Assembly (NCBI GenBank): GCA_021786815.1
Contig: JAJYMR010000082.1
Location: 1-13,872, forward strand
Direction of reading: 5' to 3'
DNA from: Deltaproteobacteria bacterium
Lineage (GTDB): Bacteria > Desulfobacterota > Binatia > Binatales > Binataceae
Length of the DNA stretch: 13,872 nt
Positions 13,176 to 13,872 of this stretch are shown in pieces. The position numbers were made by a program, and so were the translations under genes. The notes under the pieces were generated by a model. The model did no database searches. It was not told where the DNA came from and saw nothing but the letters and a program-made list of their open reading frames with translations. The number at the start of each line of letters is the position of its first letter. Positions within the stretch are counted from its first letter, which is position 1.

Positions 13176-13781
13176 CTATTTCAGCGTGCGAGCCTTCTTG
13201 TTGGCCTCGCGCGAGACGCTCTTCTGCAGCCATGCGAGCGCGGCGGGAGCGGCGGACATGTCGAGCCTGACCAGCAGCGCGAAACTCATCACCGAAGCGA
13301 CGTTGAGGTCGGCGACGGTGAAATCATTGCCGAGCAGCCACGGCCGCGCCGAAAGATGCTCGTTCAGCACTTTAAGCGGCGCTTTGAGTGCCTCGGCGGC
13401 CTGCTGCGCGGCCTTCTCGTCGCGTTGCTCGGGCGGATTTAGGATGCGATGGCGCAGTATCGCGATCAGGTGCGGCTCGACCTCGGTCATGGCCCAGAAG
13501 CTCCACTGATAGGCGCGGCCGCGATCCTCCGACGAGGCCGGCCAGAACGGCGCCTTGCCGTACTTACCGGCCAGGTACAGATTTATCGCCATCGACTCGC
13601 ACAGGATCGTGCCGTTGTCGTCTAGCACCGGGACATGGCCGTTGGGATTGAGTTTCAGGTTTTCGGGCTTTTTCGCGTCGGCAACCGCGGTGGGAATATG
13701 CTCGTACTCAAGTCCAAGTTCCTCGAGCGCCCACAGACAGCGCGCCGAGCGCGACATCGCCGTTCCGTAAAGCTTGATCAT
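13176..13781 (-). CDS. Glutathione S-transferase family protein
   Basis: This 201-residue protein has the two-domain soluble GST plan. The N-terminal thioredoxin-like half starts MIKLYGTAMSRSARCLWALEE, with a Ser at 10 or 12 in the position used by Ser-type GSTs. It contains the cis-Pro segment NPNGHVPVLDDNG (45-57, Pro51) and the glutathione-binding LCESMAINLYLA (Glu62-Ser63). The helical half carries the N-capping box FTVADLNVASV (Asp158). The expected role is cytoplasmic glutathione conjugation, isomerisation or peroxide reduction; the substrate cannot be assigned. The start is firm: GGAGGAAG lies 4 nt before the ATG. lptB begins 156 nt downstream on the same strand, with the 32-nt hairpin between them, so they may or may not share a transcript. 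Confidence 0.92.
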   Translation of the reverse strand: MIKLYGTAMSRSARCLWALEELGLEYEHIPTAVADAKKPENLKLNPNGHVPVLDDNGTILCESMAINLYLAGKYGKAPFWPASSEDRGRAYQWSFWAMTEVEPHLIAILRHRILNPPEQRDEKAAQQAAEALKAPLKVLNEHLSARPWLLGNDFTVADLNVASVMSFALLVRLDMSAAPAALAWLQKSVSREANKKARTLK

Positions 13782-13872
13782 CAGCTTCCTCCAGAATCTT
13801 CCGATGCGTGGAAGTTGTGTTCGATCTAGCGTGCTTCGACCGCGAGCACAAATCCGCCTTCCGGCTACACAC

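Overview
The window is GC-rich DNA, densely coded, from what looks like a Gram-negative bacterium. It carries lptB for lipopolysaccharide export, an outer-membrane-type lipoprotein, a periplasmic class I cytochrome c and a glutathione S-transferase homologue. The mix of a phosphotransferase/DUF6285 pair, a NodN-type MaoC hydratase, DUF72 and an isolated lptB suits an uncultivated soil lineage of the former Deltaproteobacteria (for example a Binatota-like phylum). That placement is inference; there is no rRNA or other phylogenetic marker here. No tRNA, rRNA, CRISPR array, IS element or phage gene was seen.

Layout. Positions 2-1058 (+): the 3' part of an ACAD10/11-type phosphotransferase and a DUF6285 gene, a pair usually linked to acyl-CoA dehydrogenase metabolism. 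1268-3963 (+): a secreted neutral-ceramidase-like protein with an inserted calcium-loop-like segment, then a MaoC/NodN-type hydratase. 3986-5249 (-): a DUF72 (YecE-like) protein and, upstream of it on the same strand, a small exported cytochrome c. 5476-6327 (+): an alpha/beta hydrolase, divergent from the cytochrome. 6388-11297 (+): the most interesting block, made of SGNH-like protein 1, a NodU/CmcH/SxtI-type O-carbamoyltransferase, an SxtJ-family membrane protein, a 50-residue DUF5989 protein and SGNH-like protein 2. 11342-12181 (+): a lipoprotein with a Gly/Tyr-rich tail. 12234-13781 (-): lptB and a GST-family gene. The last 91 bases show nothing I can identify.

How the genes may work together. 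The carbamoyltransferase, SxtJ, DUF5989 and SGNH-2 genes are nearly contiguous: gaps of 10 and 3 nt and one TGATG stop/start overlap. They are very probably co-transcribed and translationally coupled. The first three resemble sxtI-sxtJ-sxtK of cyanobacterial saxitoxin clusters, but no toxin or polyketide gene is visible here. A reasonable inference is a membrane-associated module that carbamoylates a hydroxyl group on a surface glycan, lipid or small molecule, with SGNH proteins adding or removing acyl groups. The two SGNH proteins each lack a different canonical catalytic block residue. Several GC-rich hairpins lie in the intergenic gaps, the best being 32 nt long directly upstream of the lptB start.
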